Numbered from the stretch's first letter, positions 33,337 through 46,888 are shown. The stretch is 64,000 bases of DNA from Lithodes maja (GCA_037953745.1 JBAKBP010013010.1:1-64000); one strand, 5' to 3'. Notes: a model not told the origin generated them from the sequence alone. Made by a program: numbers and translations.

Positions 33337-36300
33337 ATGAACAGCAATTGTATAACCAGCACTATGTCTAATGACTCATCATTTACGGGGGAGGATAACA
33401 CGGTACAGCCTAGTGACCAGCAAGTACAGCAGATATTTAGGGAGGGGAGTGTTATAAGTGGAGAGAGGGATGCCCGGGCATTTTTGCAGACACCTTTGAC
33501 CGAACAGCGCCTGCAGGCTATTGATTGTTACGGTCTTCGCTGTTTAGCCACGGTTTTGGGGCGGGACTGTCCTGACAGTTGGCCCAAGAAGAATTTGGTG
33601 GCATGTTTGTTGGGTGATGGCGATGGGGCGGTGGGTGGAGTGGGGTCTTGGGGGGTTCCCTCCAAGCCTCCATTCCACTCTACCCCTGAGCTGGGCCCTC
33701 AGCCAGCGAGTCTTAGCACGATGCAGCAGGAGGGTTCTCAATGGCAAGCTGGCTTATCCGTAAACACGTCTCGGTGTGGATCCCCCATTTTGTGCTCTCC
33801 CCCCCCAGGCCTGTCTCCTGAGATGTTATTTCAGCTAGAACTAGCTAAGCTTAAGTTGCAAGAGAGTCAACAGGCTAGTATAGAACGGATTAAGCTGCAG
33901 GAGACTCAGATACAACAGGCTAGTATAGAACGCATAGAGGTTGCTAGAATCCAAGCCAATCAGGATGCAACCAGGTACCAGGCTGAAATGGATGTCGAGA
34001 AGTCTAGAGTAGAGACCACGGGGCGTCATCTCGGTGGTGGGCACCGGGTTACAGACTCACTTTCGCATTTAATTAAGTTAGTACCCGCATTTGATGAGAC
34101 AGCCGTGACTGAGTTTTTTGCTCGTTTCGAAAAGAAGTGTCGTGAGTATGACTGGCCGGAGGTTAAATGGGCAGCATTAGTTTCATCACGTCTAGTGGGT
34201 AAGGGGTTGAAAGCCTACGATGCACTGTCACTGGACGAGAGTGTCGTGTATGGACTGGTGAAGGAGGCTGTGCTCCGGGCCTACGAACTGCAACCCGAAA
34301 CTTATAGATTGAAGTTCCGTGGCGTGAATAAGAAGAGCGACGTCAGTTTTATGGAGCACGCACGGGACTTAACAGATGCATGTAATAACTGGTTTCGGTC
34401 CGAGCACGCAGAGTCGGCTGAGGAAATTAAGCAACTTTTCTATCTGGAACAGTTTTACAAATGTACTGGAACCGATCTAACGCTGAACATTAAGGAAAAA
34501 TGTCCCAAGACAGTAGAGGAGGCTGCCAAGATGGCAGACCTCAGATTATCATTGATTCGTGGTTGCGGTGCCGCTCAGAGGGCTGAGTCAGGGCAGAAGG
34601 GGCGCTATACCCCACCCACCAGAGTTTTCGATAATAACAAATCCTATGACACACATAACCACACTAAAAGCATTGCACCTAATAACACCTACAAACACAA
34701 GCCTCTCCCGTTTACTAAAGGTCAGGCCCCTTCTTCGCCCGCACAAGGGAAGAAGCCCATTGGGGATGTGAAATGTTACAAATGTCAGAAGCTAGGCCAT
34801 TATTCACGTGAGTGCCCTAGTAACACTCCCGCTAAGCCGGTGTCATTGGTTCACAGTATCGGTGTGTCTCTGAAGGCTGCAGCAACTGCCCGGGGTAGGT
34901 TGTCAGCAGCTGAGGCACACGCGGTAAAGAAGCGTACGGAAGGCTCGACACCTGTCCGGGACACTTTCTGTAGCCATCGGGGACACAGGTATGTGAGCTG
35001 GGGGAGTGAACTACGGAGGGTTGACTTGCTGAGGGATACGGGGGCTTCGCAAACTTTGTTGAGGAACTTCACAGGGAAACCGATAAATGCGGCCAGAGTT
35101 GTTGTGGTGCAGGGTATAAATGCTACGAGGTCATACCCACTTGTGAGGTTGGAGTTGAGAGTGGGAGAGGTGTGCAGGGAGCTGGATGTAGGGATCGTTG
35201 AGTGTTTGCCAGTTGAGGGCGTCGACCTTCTTCTCGGCAACGACTTTGCGGTGCCCACTTCCGGGACTCCACCCTTAGTCGTTGCCGAGAGGGCGGCCGA
35301 CGTGGATGGTGAGAATCGGGAATGGGTTGGGAGGTGCCAACAGGATGAGATGGCCTGTGTGGTAACCCGATCTCGCTCTGCGGCTCCTGCACAGCCTAGC
35401 ACTCAACCTCGGGGACAGTGGAGGAAGGATCAGGAGAAGGTTGCTAAGGGCAGGAAAAGGGACATTGATTCTGCTGCACTTCTCGGTGATTCGGTACTTG
35501 GACCTATAACAAACACGGGAGTTGACTCTGGCCCAGATATGGTGTGTAACAAGGCAGAGTTGGGTAAGACTTCGCGTGAGGCAAGAGCTGTAGCGAGAGC
35601 CACTAAGGCAGTAGAGCCTACTAGCCGGGGTAATGTCTTATTACAAAACCATCTTAATGCATTGACGCCCGGGGACATTAGTGAGCAGCAGCTGCAAGAC
35701 GCTAGCCTAGCTCGTTATAGCAATGGTGCCATAGAGTGGGAGGAAGATGGGGATGCGAAGCCGGGAGATTTCTTTAGGCTCAACAGGATATTGTACCGCA
35801 GATTTCTAGACCCCAAATCGAAGTGGGAGGGTGGTGCGAGGGTAGTAGACCAGGTGGTTGTTCCAAATAAGTATAGAGAGTCCTTATTGTGTCTGGCGCA
35901 TGATGTGCCGGTGGCGGGTCATTTGGGGGTAACAAAAACATTGGCGGCATTGGGCAGGTTTTTCTGGTGGCCTGGGGTCAAGGCTGATGTCTGTGCATGG
36001 GTGGCTGGGTGTGCGACCTGCCAGACAACGGGGAAGCCTAACCAGACAATCCCGAAGGCACCTTTGTTTCCCATAACTGTCACCGGGCCTCCGTTCAGCA
36101 AAGTTGTAGTAGATTTGGTTGGCCCTTTCCCGCCTACTAGTAGTGGCAATAAATTCCTGTTGACAATCATGGATGTGGCTACGAGATACCCGGACGCATA
36201 CCCCATGAGAAACGGCTCGGCAAAGGCAGTTGTTAGAAACTTATTATTGTTCTGTTCCCGTTATGGATTTCCACGTGAGGTGCAGTCAGACCAGGGGAGC

Positions 36301-38475
36301 AATTTTACATCCAAATTGTTCAAGCAAACCCTTCAGTTGCACGGTATATGTTCTGTAGTGTCGTCAGCCTACCATCCCGAGAGTCAGGGAGTCTTGGAGC
36401 GGTGGCACTCGACCCTGAAGAGTATGCTACGCTGTTACTGTGCAGAACATGACACTGATTGGGATTTGGGTCTGCCGTATGTTCTGTTCGCTGCACGTGA
36501 AGTCCCAGGAGAGAGCCTGGGGTTCAGTCCAAATCAACTAGTCTTTGGCCATAATGTGAGAGGACCTTTAAGTATGGTGAAAGAGATCTGGGAGGGCGAA
36601 GAGAAGCCGGGGTCTGTACTTAAATATGTCCTTGAGAGCCGGGAGAGACTTATAGGTTGCATGGCAGCGGCAGGTAATAACTTGGTTAATGCACAGGCGG
36701 TCATGAAGCACCAGTATGACGCCAAGGTGAAGCTTCGGGAGTTTTCGGTGGGTCAGAAGGTAATGTTGCTTTTACCTTTGCCTGGACACCCCCTTTCTGC
36801 CAAGTTCATTGGGCCGTATGTGGTGGCTAAGAAACTGTCCGACCTTGATTATCTCGTTGCAACACCTGACCGTAGGAAAAAACATAAGTTATGTCATGTT
36901 AACCTCATGAAAGAGTATGTGAGACGCCCCTCAGAGCCTCTCACTGTCCCTGTGCTGGCCTGCAGCGACCAGGGTGGAGAAGGAGGTGGGGACAGTCATG
37001 CTGCTGAGGAGGATAGCTGGGACTGTGTCATTTCCGCGGAACAGTGGGCGGGGAATACTGAACAAGAGGCTAGGCAAGCTGTAAGTCACCTGCCTGAGCA
37101 CCAGGGTGCTGCTGTCCTAGGCCTGTTCAGGTCATACCCCTCTGTTTTCGCCGAACACCCAGGTCTCACTACTCAGGTAACGCACGACGTGGACGTCGGT
37201 GATAATGTGCCCTTCAAGTCAGTGCCCTACTGTGTGCCCCCGGTAAAGTTGCCAGCTTTACGGGAGGAGTTAAAGTACATGGTTGAGAGAGGGATGATCA
37301 CTGAAGGTTATGTGAAGTGGACATCACCCGTCACGTTGCAGCCAAAACCTGACGGCAAGGTGCGGTTCTGCATAGATTTTCGTAGGCTAAATGGCTTGAC
37401 CACTACCAACCCTTACCCTTTGCCTCGAGTTGACGACAGCGTGGACAAGATAGGAAATGCAAAGTACCTTACTAAAATTGATCTTGTAAAAGGCTACTGG
37501 CAAGTACCCCTGTCGGACCGAGCTAAGCAAGTTTGTGGTTTTGTGGTAGATGGCAAGACCTACCAATGTAACATAATGCCTTATGGGCTTAAGAACGCAC
37601 CTGCCACGTTTCAGAACCTGATGAACGATATTTGTGACGAAATCCCTAACTGCACGGTCTACCTTGATGACGTGATAGTATATGATGACGATTTTGAAAA
37701 TCACTTAAGGCACTTAGAGACCCTGTTTGGGAAGTTGCACAATGCTGGGCTGGTGGTGAACCTGAGGAAGTGCGAGTTTGTAAAGGCTACTGTGCAGTAT
37801 CTTGGCTTTGTGGTCGGGTTAGGCCGGGTGTGCCCCCCCCTGAGCAAGATACAGGCTATCAATATGTTTCCCAGGCCCACCACTAAGCGCCAGGTCATGC
37901 GGTTCCTAGGTATGATAGGCTATTATAGGCGCTTCATCCGGGGATACTCTACTGTCTAAGCACCGTTAACTGATCTACTGTCGAAGTCAGTGAAGTTCTG
38001 TTGGGCTGCGGAGTGTCAGAGGGCTTTCGACCTAGTCCAGCACCTGCTGTGTACACATCCGATTTTGAGGTCCCCAGACTTCTCCAGGAGTTCTCAGCTG
38101 GCGACTGATGCCAGCGGTGTGGGTGCCGGGGCAGTGTTACTGCAGACTGATTCCGAGGGCTTGGAACACCCAGTGTGCTTCTTTTCTCGCAAGTTTAATT
38201 CGGCACAAAGGAATTACTCGACTATAGAGAAGGAGCTTCTGGCTATCGTTTTGTCGCTCAAACATTTCGAAGTTTATGTTCCAGCCTATGGCCCGGTAGT
38301 GACGATTTATACGGACCATCATCCCTTAAAATTCCTAAATCAGTTTCACAATCGGAATATGCGGTTGACCAGGTGGTCCCTAATGCTCCAAGAGTATAAT
38401 CTCAACATTCAGCATATTGCCGGGAGTGAGAACGTGATAGCAGATTGTCTATCAAGGGTTGATGATCCAAGATAG
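33337..38475 (+). pseudogene. gag-pol: Gmr1-like gag-pol of A3 with one nonsense codon
   Basis: The frame is open from 33337 to 37959, where TAA replaces the TTA (Leu) codon of A1 and A2 just after the RT palm in the GYYRRFIRGYSTV block. Beyond the stop the same frame stays open to 38475 and encodes the end of RT and all of RNase H. Capsid, zinc knuckle, protease, DD35E integrase and YLDD are all intact. Unless the stop is read through, RNase H would be missing. It has 14 extra residues in the Gln-rich coiled coil (an imperfect repeat of LQESQQASIERIK-like sequence, 33840-33940) compared with A2. It is a recent copy with a single clear disabling change. Confidence 0.95.
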
Positions 38476-38750
38476 TCATGCACGGTGTGTGGGTTGAGCA
38501 GGAGTAAAATTAGGCTATCATAACGCCGTCCAAAAAGATTATAAAACAATAAAATAAACGAGAAAACTCTTTTTTTTTTTTTTAGTTTTGTAAGTCTTTA
38601 TTGTTGTAGCATGATGCATGCGATATTGTGTTTTATGTATAATTCACACTTCAGTTGTTGTGCACCTTTTGCAATTAGTGGCAGCTAAGGGTAGCAGGTC
38701 GGTTGGTTGCCTGTCAGATTTTGATAATGCTTCTAAGGTCGATTATCTAA

Positions 38751-38764
38751 AATCTTGGGGGGGC
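38751..38764 (+). other. Polypurine tract of A3
   Basis: AATCTTGGGGGGGC ends directly at the TG of the 3' LTR. A T-rich run at 38571-38583 in the noncoding stretch before it is longer than in A1 and A2. Confidence 0.75.
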
Positions 38765-40558
38765 TGTGACGCACCCAGTGCGTGGCAACGCAACCTGATT
38801 GTACTCCTTGGTACTCCACTGTACCGCCCGTGATCTGGCTACCGTCAGCAGCTATGTATATTGAGTGTGACAACTTATAACTATGTTCTTTATATCTCTG
38901 CAAAGGTCTCGTCATGTGCTAACCAGTGGTGGGTTTTGTTTTAAGCCATGTCGAGACCTTCCATTTAATATGTAGTATCAATAGAGAAGTTGATAGATAA
39001 GACAATGGGAGTTCAGAGAGAGAGAGTGAGTTGGGCTTCAGAGCAGGAGGGTAGCATGGCCGGGTGGGTTGCCAGACGTATGGACTGGTTGGCAGCCTTG
39101 CGCTTATAGCTAGGTGCGATAGGGTTGGTAGTCCATTGCTGCCTGCCTACGCTGCCTGGGCTGCCCATATTGTTGTACAGCACATTGCCTGGAGGCTCGC
39201 TGCGTGTTCCATGATCAGGTTGCCTAGAACCTTTGAGATTCTAACATCCCTTGCCCTCTCTCCCAACTTCTCACGGTTGCACTCTTTCTCTCTGACGACA
39301 TTACTCTCATTTCATTCTTCTCTCTATTTAAATGCATAACCTTCCCTTGAGGTCCTAAAGGAGTTTCAGCACTCACCTCTCGTATTACTCTTAGGACAAG
39401 CATATATTTACATGTATTAGATTTAAGGGGTTAATGTGAACAGCGATCTTCTTGATGAGGATAGTTGGTGAACGTTCTACATGTTCACGAGTTATATGCC
39501 CCGCTCATCATCCCATTTGTGACTAGACTGGTGCCATGTGTAAGAGCCCGACCATGCCCGGGAGTTGTCTGTAGAGGGACGAGGACTTAGCCTTGATTTG
39601 CATACCGAGCCAGGAGCGAGTGTACCACCCGAGACTACAGCTCGCTCGTAGTGCCGGTATAGTAGAGTAACGTAATTTATCTGTCCTTGTGTTCTCTACA
39701 GTCTTTTCCTGGGTTCTCGCTTTCGGTGCTGGGACTCGTTGTTCCTGTGACTTGGCCTGCTAGCTAGAACACATGGGGATGATGAGTGGGATATATCTTT
39801 ATTTTACTATGCATTTGCAGCTCTCTTTAAGTATATGTATGTAACACTTTACAATACACATTACTCACACACAAGACAACACTATTAATACTTTCATGTA
39901 TCAATTAACTGCACTGTCGTTTTGCTGCTGTGTCCGGAGTTCTGTTGCGTAGGGCGCATACGGACTCGGAGGGGAGACAGAGTGAGAGAAGCGAAGTAGC
40001 CTATGCGGTAGTAGGCTACCGGCGCAGTACTGTTGCCTGCAACCTTTTAGTTATTCCAAGTATAGATTCATTATTATAATAAGTGACTACTATTTATGTT
40101 CCTCCCATGTGTATTATTAGGTATCTACTGGATCATGAACATCTTGTATGCTACATGCTAGTGCATGTTAGTAGGGGACAGTTAGTGTAGTGCACGCGCT
40201 TTCAAGTAGGCGTGTACATTTGTCATTTAGCATTTCACTGTCATACCTTTAGCCTGCTTCTATTCTACATTATTAGAGGCTTAATATTAACGTAGTTTCT
40301 TGAGTATTGCATTTCTTTAGTAATAACGTAACCTATAAATGTCTGAGGGAGTTTAGCCTCATAGCCTACCCCTGTTGTACACTTTCGCCGAGTTAAGGTA
40401 CCTCGTTACCGTAGACGATAACTCTGTAGGGCGTTGGTGCTTTTGTTGTCTGGAGCATATAGTATTTGGGACTGGAATCGAGCGTGTCGTTGTCACTTAA
40501 GCCATTTCTGTCCTACAATCAAGAATCCCGAATATGTATTGCCGATCCAGCCGTAACA
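38765..40558 (+). repeat. 3' LTR of A3 (1794 bp)
   Basis: Partner of 31302-33095 with the same ends and length. It is followed by ATATATACAG, whose first four bases match the 5' flank. Confidence 0.95.
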
Positions 40559-40796
40559 ATATATACAGTATATTTACAGTAGATGAGTCTTAGAATAATT
40601 ACCTCTTTAAGACATTATGACGCATTTCCTTTTGGGTTTCTCGTTATTATTAGCTAGACGATTATATTCAGATTCGGAAGGATGGATGGTAGTTAAAGGT
40701 TTATTAGAGAGGGTTATTGAATTATAATGAAGACCTTTATGAGGATTAATTCATTAATAGGAAGCATATAGTATAGAGCTTGCATATCCATTTATT

Positions 40797-41287
40797 TTAA
40801 CACACAAAGAGCGGGTGGTAGGGTATTTTACACTGTGCCGCCAGCGGGAGTTTTTTACCCTAAATAGGGTTGTTTCCGTGCTCATTTTCATGCATAAACA
40901 AGACCCAGAGCGTAAAACAAGTATCTATCCCTGAAAGGGCGTAAACAGAGCTTTCCAATGACACCTGAACCATCCTTGTACGACCGCTGGTTCTCTTGCA
41001 ACGATCGTGCAACACGAGTGCAAAAAACCTAAAATAAGGTAATTTCCGTACATAATTCCCTGTGTAGCGAGTGAGAGGAGGGGGAGAAAGGTGGAATACA
41101 GTTCAGTACACCCACAGCGGTCGTGGGGAGCGGTCATAAGGTTACTACGCTCGTCCCACCGCTCAGCTCTCTCTCTCAGCAACATTACGTGCTGAAAATG
41201 GCACTCGACATAATTATGTGGTGCACCGCCACATAGTCCAAATTTATTTAACTCGACAGATGTCGTGCGCCGTTGGTCAAGGGTTAA
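40797..41287. mobile_element. TTAA-flanked MITE, copy 1 (piggyBac-like)
   Basis: The element lies between TTAA at 40797 and TTAA at 41284. The left end reads CACACAAAGAGCGGGTGG and the right end (reverse strand) CCCTTGACCAACGG. Its middle shares long blocks with copies 2 and 3, such as CATGCATAAACAAGACCCAGAGCG and CCAATGACACCTGAACCATC (each followed by further matches). It has no transposase frame. A TTAA target and CCCTT-type ends are features of piggyBac elements. Confidence 0.75.
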
Positions 41288-42059
41288 GGAATGTTACGTT
41301 CAACAGCTAAGACCTGTTCTCCAGTGCGCATTTATTCATCATAAAATATAGAAAGCTGTTTCACACAGCCCAAGACATATTTCCTAAATTGATAAAAATC
41401 ATTTGTTGAGAGCTAAATATGATACAGCCATCTCTCCTGGTCTAAAATGGTTAATCTTGAGGCACAAATTACCGCTGTGATCGGTACTCGTTCACGATAT
41501 TGATGTTAGTTTATATCAATACTTTTTACATGAAAGGATTATATTAGCTTGTGGCAAACAAAAATAAATACATAAATCACTATATCTGTCACCTACGTTT
41601 TTACGGCCATAAATCAAAGTGAATTAGCTATGTTGTCCAGTCAGCCAATCAGAATCCCTCTGTCATATCACTCAGGTAGGGTGGAGAGAACCCCCCCCCC
41701 CCCAACTCCAACCCCAGTTCCCCCAATATGAGCTGCCAAATGCTGCCAGACGAGTCGAGAGACTTTTAAGGCCGGAACTGTACAACGATGCAAGGAACTA
41801 TACTCTACAATTCTTTCAAATGTTCATGTCATGGAATAAAACGAAAGTAAAAATTTTCTTAAACTGGATTTAAAGCTCTCAATACTGATTTTTTTTTAAA
41901 TTTCACCGGGCAAACTGTTATATATGTTGACACCATGGTACAGAATGTTACTTTGGGACTGTGTCGAGACCATTAGGGGTATGTGGAGATTATTCTGATA
42001 TCTTAGAGAATATTTGTATTATGTTTAAAAAAATCATCATTATCAATAAAGTTATTAAA
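41288..42059. other. Unassigned stretch with a poly-C run
   Basis: About 770 bases with no recognisable gene. The only notable feature is a run of 13-14 C at about 41690-41703. It may be host DNA or old unrecognised repeats. Confidence 0.5.
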
Positions 42060-42381
42060 ACATATACTGTATATACAAACGTGGCACTTTGTACTTTATT
42101 TATATCATAATATTAAAGTATTTTCATGTTTAGGAAAGATTCATTAGTATGGTCTCGCCTTCTCAATCCCGCCATAGTTCGTACGTCCCATTTTTTAACA
42201 TTAACTATTGGACTAAGCGCTGCCTTGTTAGTGCCTCCCCACACAGGGTTACAATAGAGTATATTGCTATATATTAGGGAGTAGTAGATTAAAATAAGGG
42301 CATTTTGATCAAGAGAATCGCGTGTTAGATACAAAATCCCACTTATTTTAGCGATCTTGCCTCTAACTGCGTTAATGTTCT
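42060..42381 (-). pseudogene. LINE-c: C-terminal part of RT
   Basis: The minus strand encodes NINAVRGKIAKISGIL, then LIYYSLIYSNILYCNPVWGG and RRRDHTNES, the usual thumb and tail blocks of a Jockey/CR1-type RT. It continues the frame of 42971-44636 after removal of LINE-d. A stop interrupts it near 42113 and recognisable coding fades at about 42060. Confidence 0.8.
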
Positions 42382-42970
42382 GCGTACAGAGTTCGAGAAT
42401 TCTTCACTGACGAGCAGTTGGCTGTAATATATAAAAGTCATGTGCGTTCTCAGATGGATTACTGTTCACCTCTGTGGAGTGGAAGTGGAGTGGTTGCATT
42501 GAGGCAGTTGGACAACATTCAAAATAAAGCTATTAGATTAATCAATAACCCTGCAATCACACAGGACCTTCCTACATTATCCATACGAAGAAACGTTGCA
42601 TCCCTTGCATTATTCTACAAATATTTTCACAGCAATTGTTCCGAGGAACTTGCTTCAATTGTGCCGCCTCTCCACATCTTTCCCCGTAGAACTAGGGCAG
42701 CTGAGAGCGCCCATGAATTTACAGTTTCTCCTCCACAATGCAGAACTTCTGCTTATCAAAATTCATTTATCCCTAGAACTACTACTCTTTGGAATTCACT
42801 TCCCTCGAGTTGCTTTCCACAAACTTACAATCTACAAAAGTTTAAATCCAGTTGTTACAAACATTTTATGAATGGAGGATGCCTTTAGGCACATGGACCT
42901 TTTTGTTTTATCTGTGTTTTTCCTTCCTCCGTTCTTTGTCTCTTACAAAAAAAAAAATAAAAATAAAAAT
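42382..42970 (+). mobile_element. LINE-d: 5'-truncated LINE tail inserted in LINE-c
   Basis: The plus strand is open from about 42382 to 42888 and encodes EQLAVIYKSHVRSQMDYCS, IQNKAIRLINNP, RRNVASLALFYKYFH and TTTLWNSLPSSCFP, the end of a Jockey-like RT. A short 3' untranslated part ends in an A-rich tail, with A11 then TAAAAATAAAAA, at about 42946-42970. It splits the RT frame of LINE-c (HLNWHDQI before it, NINAVRGK after it, on the minus strand). Its undamaged frame suggests a fairly recent insertion. It resembles the tail of LINE-g. Confidence 0.85.
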
Positions 42971-44636
42971 TTGGTCATGCCAGTTTAAATGTTGTTGCAT
43001 TGTTACGCCCAGACATTTTGTTGTGTGAACTTCGGTTAGAACAGAGTTATTCAATGTCAGTGGAGATATGGGATATATCATTCTTTTGTGCCTATGGAAA
43101 ATCATATAACTTGTTTGTTTAATGCTTAGGGTTACCTTATTTGCTGATATCCAATCACTGACAAGATTCAGTTATGTGTTCACTGTATGAATTAAAGTAT
43201 AAATATTCGAGTGACTAAGATAAACAGTACAATCATCAGCGAATATAATATATTTTAAGATTTTACTGGAGTTGATTATGTCGTTAACGTAGATTAAAAA
43301 TAGAAGGAGGCCTAGAATTGAGCCTTGGGGCACACCACAATTGATAAATAATTTATTTGAACATTCATCATCAACTTTAACATATTTTTGGCGACCTGAT
43401 AAGTAACTAGTGAACCACCCATGTGCAACTCGCCTTACTCCGTAATGATACAACTTATCCAATACTATATTGTGGTCAACTGTGTAAAATGCTTTTGACA
43501 GGTCAAGGAAGATACCAAGTGTGAAGTTATTTTTTTCGAAAGCATTTAACATTTGATCAGTGAAGCGAAGCAAAGCAGTTTCGGTTGATCTTTTGGGTCT
43601 GAATCCTAACTGACTATTTGTTAACATATTATTAGTGACAAAATTCAACAACCTTTGGTACATGGTTTTTTCTAATATTTTGCTCAGTGATGGGAGGACA
43701 GAGATCGGTCGAAAATTGCTTACATCATTATAGGGACCTGATTTGTGAATAGGAGTAATTTTTAAAAAATTTAGTGGTTCGGGAAATATAGCGGATGTAA
43801 GGGAAACATTACACATATGGACAATAAGGGGAGCGAGCACTGTTACACAACGTTTTATTAGGAACATAGGGTAATTATCGTGACCACCAGCACTGTCACG
43901 TAATGTGTGTATTATACTTGTTTCACGTGACGTGACTGGAGTATGTTGTAGGGTATTGTCATTATTAGATTTGGGTTAATATGAGGTGTAGGGGGCAAGG
44001 CTAGGTTATACTTGATTTGATAGTGTTTGCCTGACATTAGCAAAATATTCATTAAATAGATTAGCTGTCGCTTATTAGTGTTGGGAGTGAATTATAGTAG
44101 GTTTATGGGAATTATTAATTGTTCTTTTTAATATGGAGTTTATGACTTTCCAAGTTTGTTTAATATTACCAGAGCATTCATTCAATTTATCTTTATAATA
44201 TTTGCATTTAGCATTTTTTATCAGCTGAGTTACTTTATTTTGTAAACGTCGGTATTCCTCGCCGTAAGTTATTGGTTGTTAATAGCATTTTCGTTGTAGT
44301 TAATTTCTCTCCTTGCTGAGCGATTTAAATTAATTTGTAATGTATGGCTTTCCTTCGTGTTGTTCTTTTATGGTTTTCGTCTTTATCGGAAAATGCTTAT
44401 CGTAACACGAAGTCAATTTGTCTTGAAGCAGTGCGAAACACGTGGATGCATCATTTGACTCATAAAACCTATTCCAGTTATCATTGCTCACATCCATATG
44501 AAAATTATCTACGTTATCAGTATTATGGTCTCGGTATGATATTGCTATGTTTTACTGGTTAATCTTGTTGGATAATTAGATTTAAAGCGAGAAAATTTGG
44601 GAAAATGGTCATATATTTCACATTGGACAATTCCGT
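42971..44636 (-). pseudogene. LINE-c: RT domain and linker
   Basis: The minus strand encodes the end of the endonuclease and a linker, then RT blocks: ITPIHKSG, FRPISVLPSLSKILEK, QLGFRPKRSTETALL, LDLSKAFYTVDH, GVPQGSILG and FADDCTVY. The block normally reads LDLSKAFDTVDH; here Asp is replaced by Tyr. FADD is intact. The region 43172-43867 is open, and the linker has scattered stops. It is an inactive copy of a Jockey/CR1-type LINE. Confidence 0.85.
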
Positions 44637-45079
44637 TTAACACTCAAAGAGCGGGTGGTGGAGTATATTTGACTGTGCCACCCAGCGGGGGGTTTTACCG
44701 TAAACGAGCTTATTTCCGTGCTCGTTTTCATGCATAAACAAGAGCCAGAGCGTAATACAATTATCTATCCATGAAAGCGCGATAATTGAGCTTTCCAATG
44801 ACACCCAAACCATCCTTCTACGATGGCCGGTTGTCTTGCAATGATCGTGCAACCGAAGCGCAAAATCAGTAAAATACGGTAATTTCCTTACATTATTACG
44901 TGTGAAACGAGTGAGGGAGGGTGGAGTAGGGCGGAGTACATCTCAGTAGCTCCACGGCCACCGTGGCGAGCGGTCATGAGGTAACCTACGCTCCTCCCAC
45001 CGCTCCGCTCTCTCTCAGAGCACATTACGTGCTCAAAATTGCATGCGACTATAGCCGGGCGCCGCCAAAGAAGGGTTAA
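44637..45079. mobile_element. TTAA-flanked MITE, copy 2, in LINE-c endonuclease
   Basis: Ends are TTAA/CACTCAAAGAGCGGG on the left and CCAAAGAAGGG/TTAA on the right. Removing the element and one TTAA joins the endonuclease frame without a shift (DLHANIL to NGIVQCEIYDHFP on the minus strand). That shows directly that TTAA was duplicated on insertion. It is 443 bp long and has no transposase. Confidence 0.88.
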
Positions 45080-45990
45080 TATGTTAGCATGCAAGTCGTT
45101 TGTCCATATACAGTCAATTAATGTTGCTGTATTGTTAGATACTCTGGTAGCGTAAGTTGTAGTACAAAAAAGAAAATTACTGTGGAAATGTGATATTAGA
45201 TCAGACACAGGTACAGAACGATCAGAATGAAGAAGATCAAGATTGAAGTCACCCATTAAATAAAAAAAAAAATTCTTGCTAGATGAGTAAAAGTAGTTCT
45301 TTTAGTGACTCGAAAAAATTATCAATTCTGGAATTAGGCCTTCGATAGATTATCCCAACCATCACATTTCGCTGCCGCCCCATTATCTCGATAAACAATG
45401 TTTCCAGGTGAGAAGTTTGCCAAGTAAGATCTGGTCTGGTTTGGACATTAGGCTATATACAGAGCGAACATATAAAGCAATTCCACCAGATTTACGTGAA
45501 ACATTATTGGCATACATACTATAAGATGGTATTTCATACAAATGTTGAATACTATTGCAAAGTTTGGTTTCACAAAACCCGAGTACATCAAACTTGTTCA
45601 TAGGAAAAGGTTCACCTATTTCCGTAAAGCGATCATATTTAAGAGGAATACTATTTATGTTAAAACACAGGAGACTAAAATAGTCACTATTGAAATAATT
45701 GAATACATTATTTAATTCTTCGGTAAAATAATATCTGCATAAAGGGTTAGTAGTTTTAAGAGTGTTTTGCATAAAGTTGTCTGGATCGTTATCCGCTAGA
45801 TGATCAGAGGTTGAACATTTATTAAATCGATTTAATTTAAGTAAATCGGTAACAGGTGCGCACCCCCTTGCAATGTTGAATTATTAACACTTAAAATATT
45901 AAGTAAGTCAGAGTCATTTCAGTTAAAGAATGGTAATTCCATGATAGAGAAATTGAAACAAACACAAATTATGTATATTATTCGCGAAAT
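45076..45990 (-). pseudogene. LINE-c: endonuclease (EEP fold) N-terminal part of ORF2
   Basis: On the minus strand the start of ORF2 reads into LLCFNINSI, FDVLGFCETKL and GGIALYVRS, then after a frameshift near 45300 GDFNLDLL and TLIDCIWTN. These are successive blocks of the AP-endonuclease-like domain of non-LTR elements. The catalytic Glu in ETKL and the Asp and Asn in GDFN are present. A frameshift also lies before 45890. Confidence 0.85.
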
Positions 45991-46023
45991 GTTACCCATT
46001 ATTTACATACATTCATTATTGGG

Positions 46024-46888
46024 CTATTTTCGTCCTTTTCTGAGCGTCCTTCTTCCATCAATTTCCTGATCTTGAGTCATGTTACCTTTTTTCTCCATAT
46101 TGTCTGGTTTATTTACATATGGGCCATTTCCGCAGGTTGAGATAGCTTGTTGTTGGAGGGCTAAATCGTTCGTAGATGTATTAGGTGAGCTGTGCGATAA
46201 GTGGTCCTGCGAGGTCTGAGTGGGGGGCGGGGAGGGTTTTTGGGATGGTTGGTCGGCAAGCTGTTCGTTACAGGAAGGGTAGGGGGAAGATTGAAGTAGG
46301 GTGGGCATAGTTGATTACTGGGTGGGCGGGGGTTGTTCTGAGGTTCGGTAGGTGGTGCTACATCACTAGATGGACGGGAGTCAGGTTGGGCTGGTACTAT
46401 TCTCTGTGTTGTGGAGCCTGCCTCAGTGACTGGGGTGGTAAGGGAATGGTGAGTGGTAAGTGATGGTTGTAGGTCCTGCCTGGGCTCCGTGGGTGGGTTG
46501 CGGCGTCGGTCCCTCACCACCAACGTGCAGTAATTGAAAAAAACTTGTTTACCACACTTCACCACATCGTTGTAGGCGGGCAATTGCTGACGTCGCACTT
46601 CCACAGTTCCCGGACATAGATCCTCATTAATGTATATGTCCGTTCCTTTCATAAATCTGCGGTTGCGAAAGACGGCTTCTCGGTCAGATATCTTGGAGAG
46701 TGTAATCATTAAATCTCTTGGTTTGTTGGAAGGTTTGCCGATGCTATATACCTGTTCTAGTTCCGGTGTAAGTTTCAGTTTATCACGTAGAATACAAGCT
46801 ATTTTATGTTGTGGTTGTACTGAACCTGGGTTTCTCGCGGCGCCTCCAGAACACCACAGAATCGTAGATTAACCTTCCTGCCTAGGTC
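46024..46888 (-). pseudogene. LINE-c: C-terminal half of ORF1
   Basis: The minus strand encodes GRKVNLRFCGV, then SKPRDLMITLSKISDREAV-like sequence (split here) and GTDIYINEDL. This pattern is usual in the RNA-binding C-terminal domain of LINE ORF1 proteins. A Pro/Thr-rich tail follows. The frame shifts near 46300 and then runs to a stop at 46024 with a basic end (TLRKGRK). It lies directly before ORF2. The front half of ORF1 lies at 48657-48985, on the other side of LINE-e. Confidence 0.8.

Noticed and set aside
31209..40562. 4 bp ATAT as a firm target duplication of A3
   Set aside because: The insertion site is a (TA)n tract, so ATAT would match on both sides by chance.
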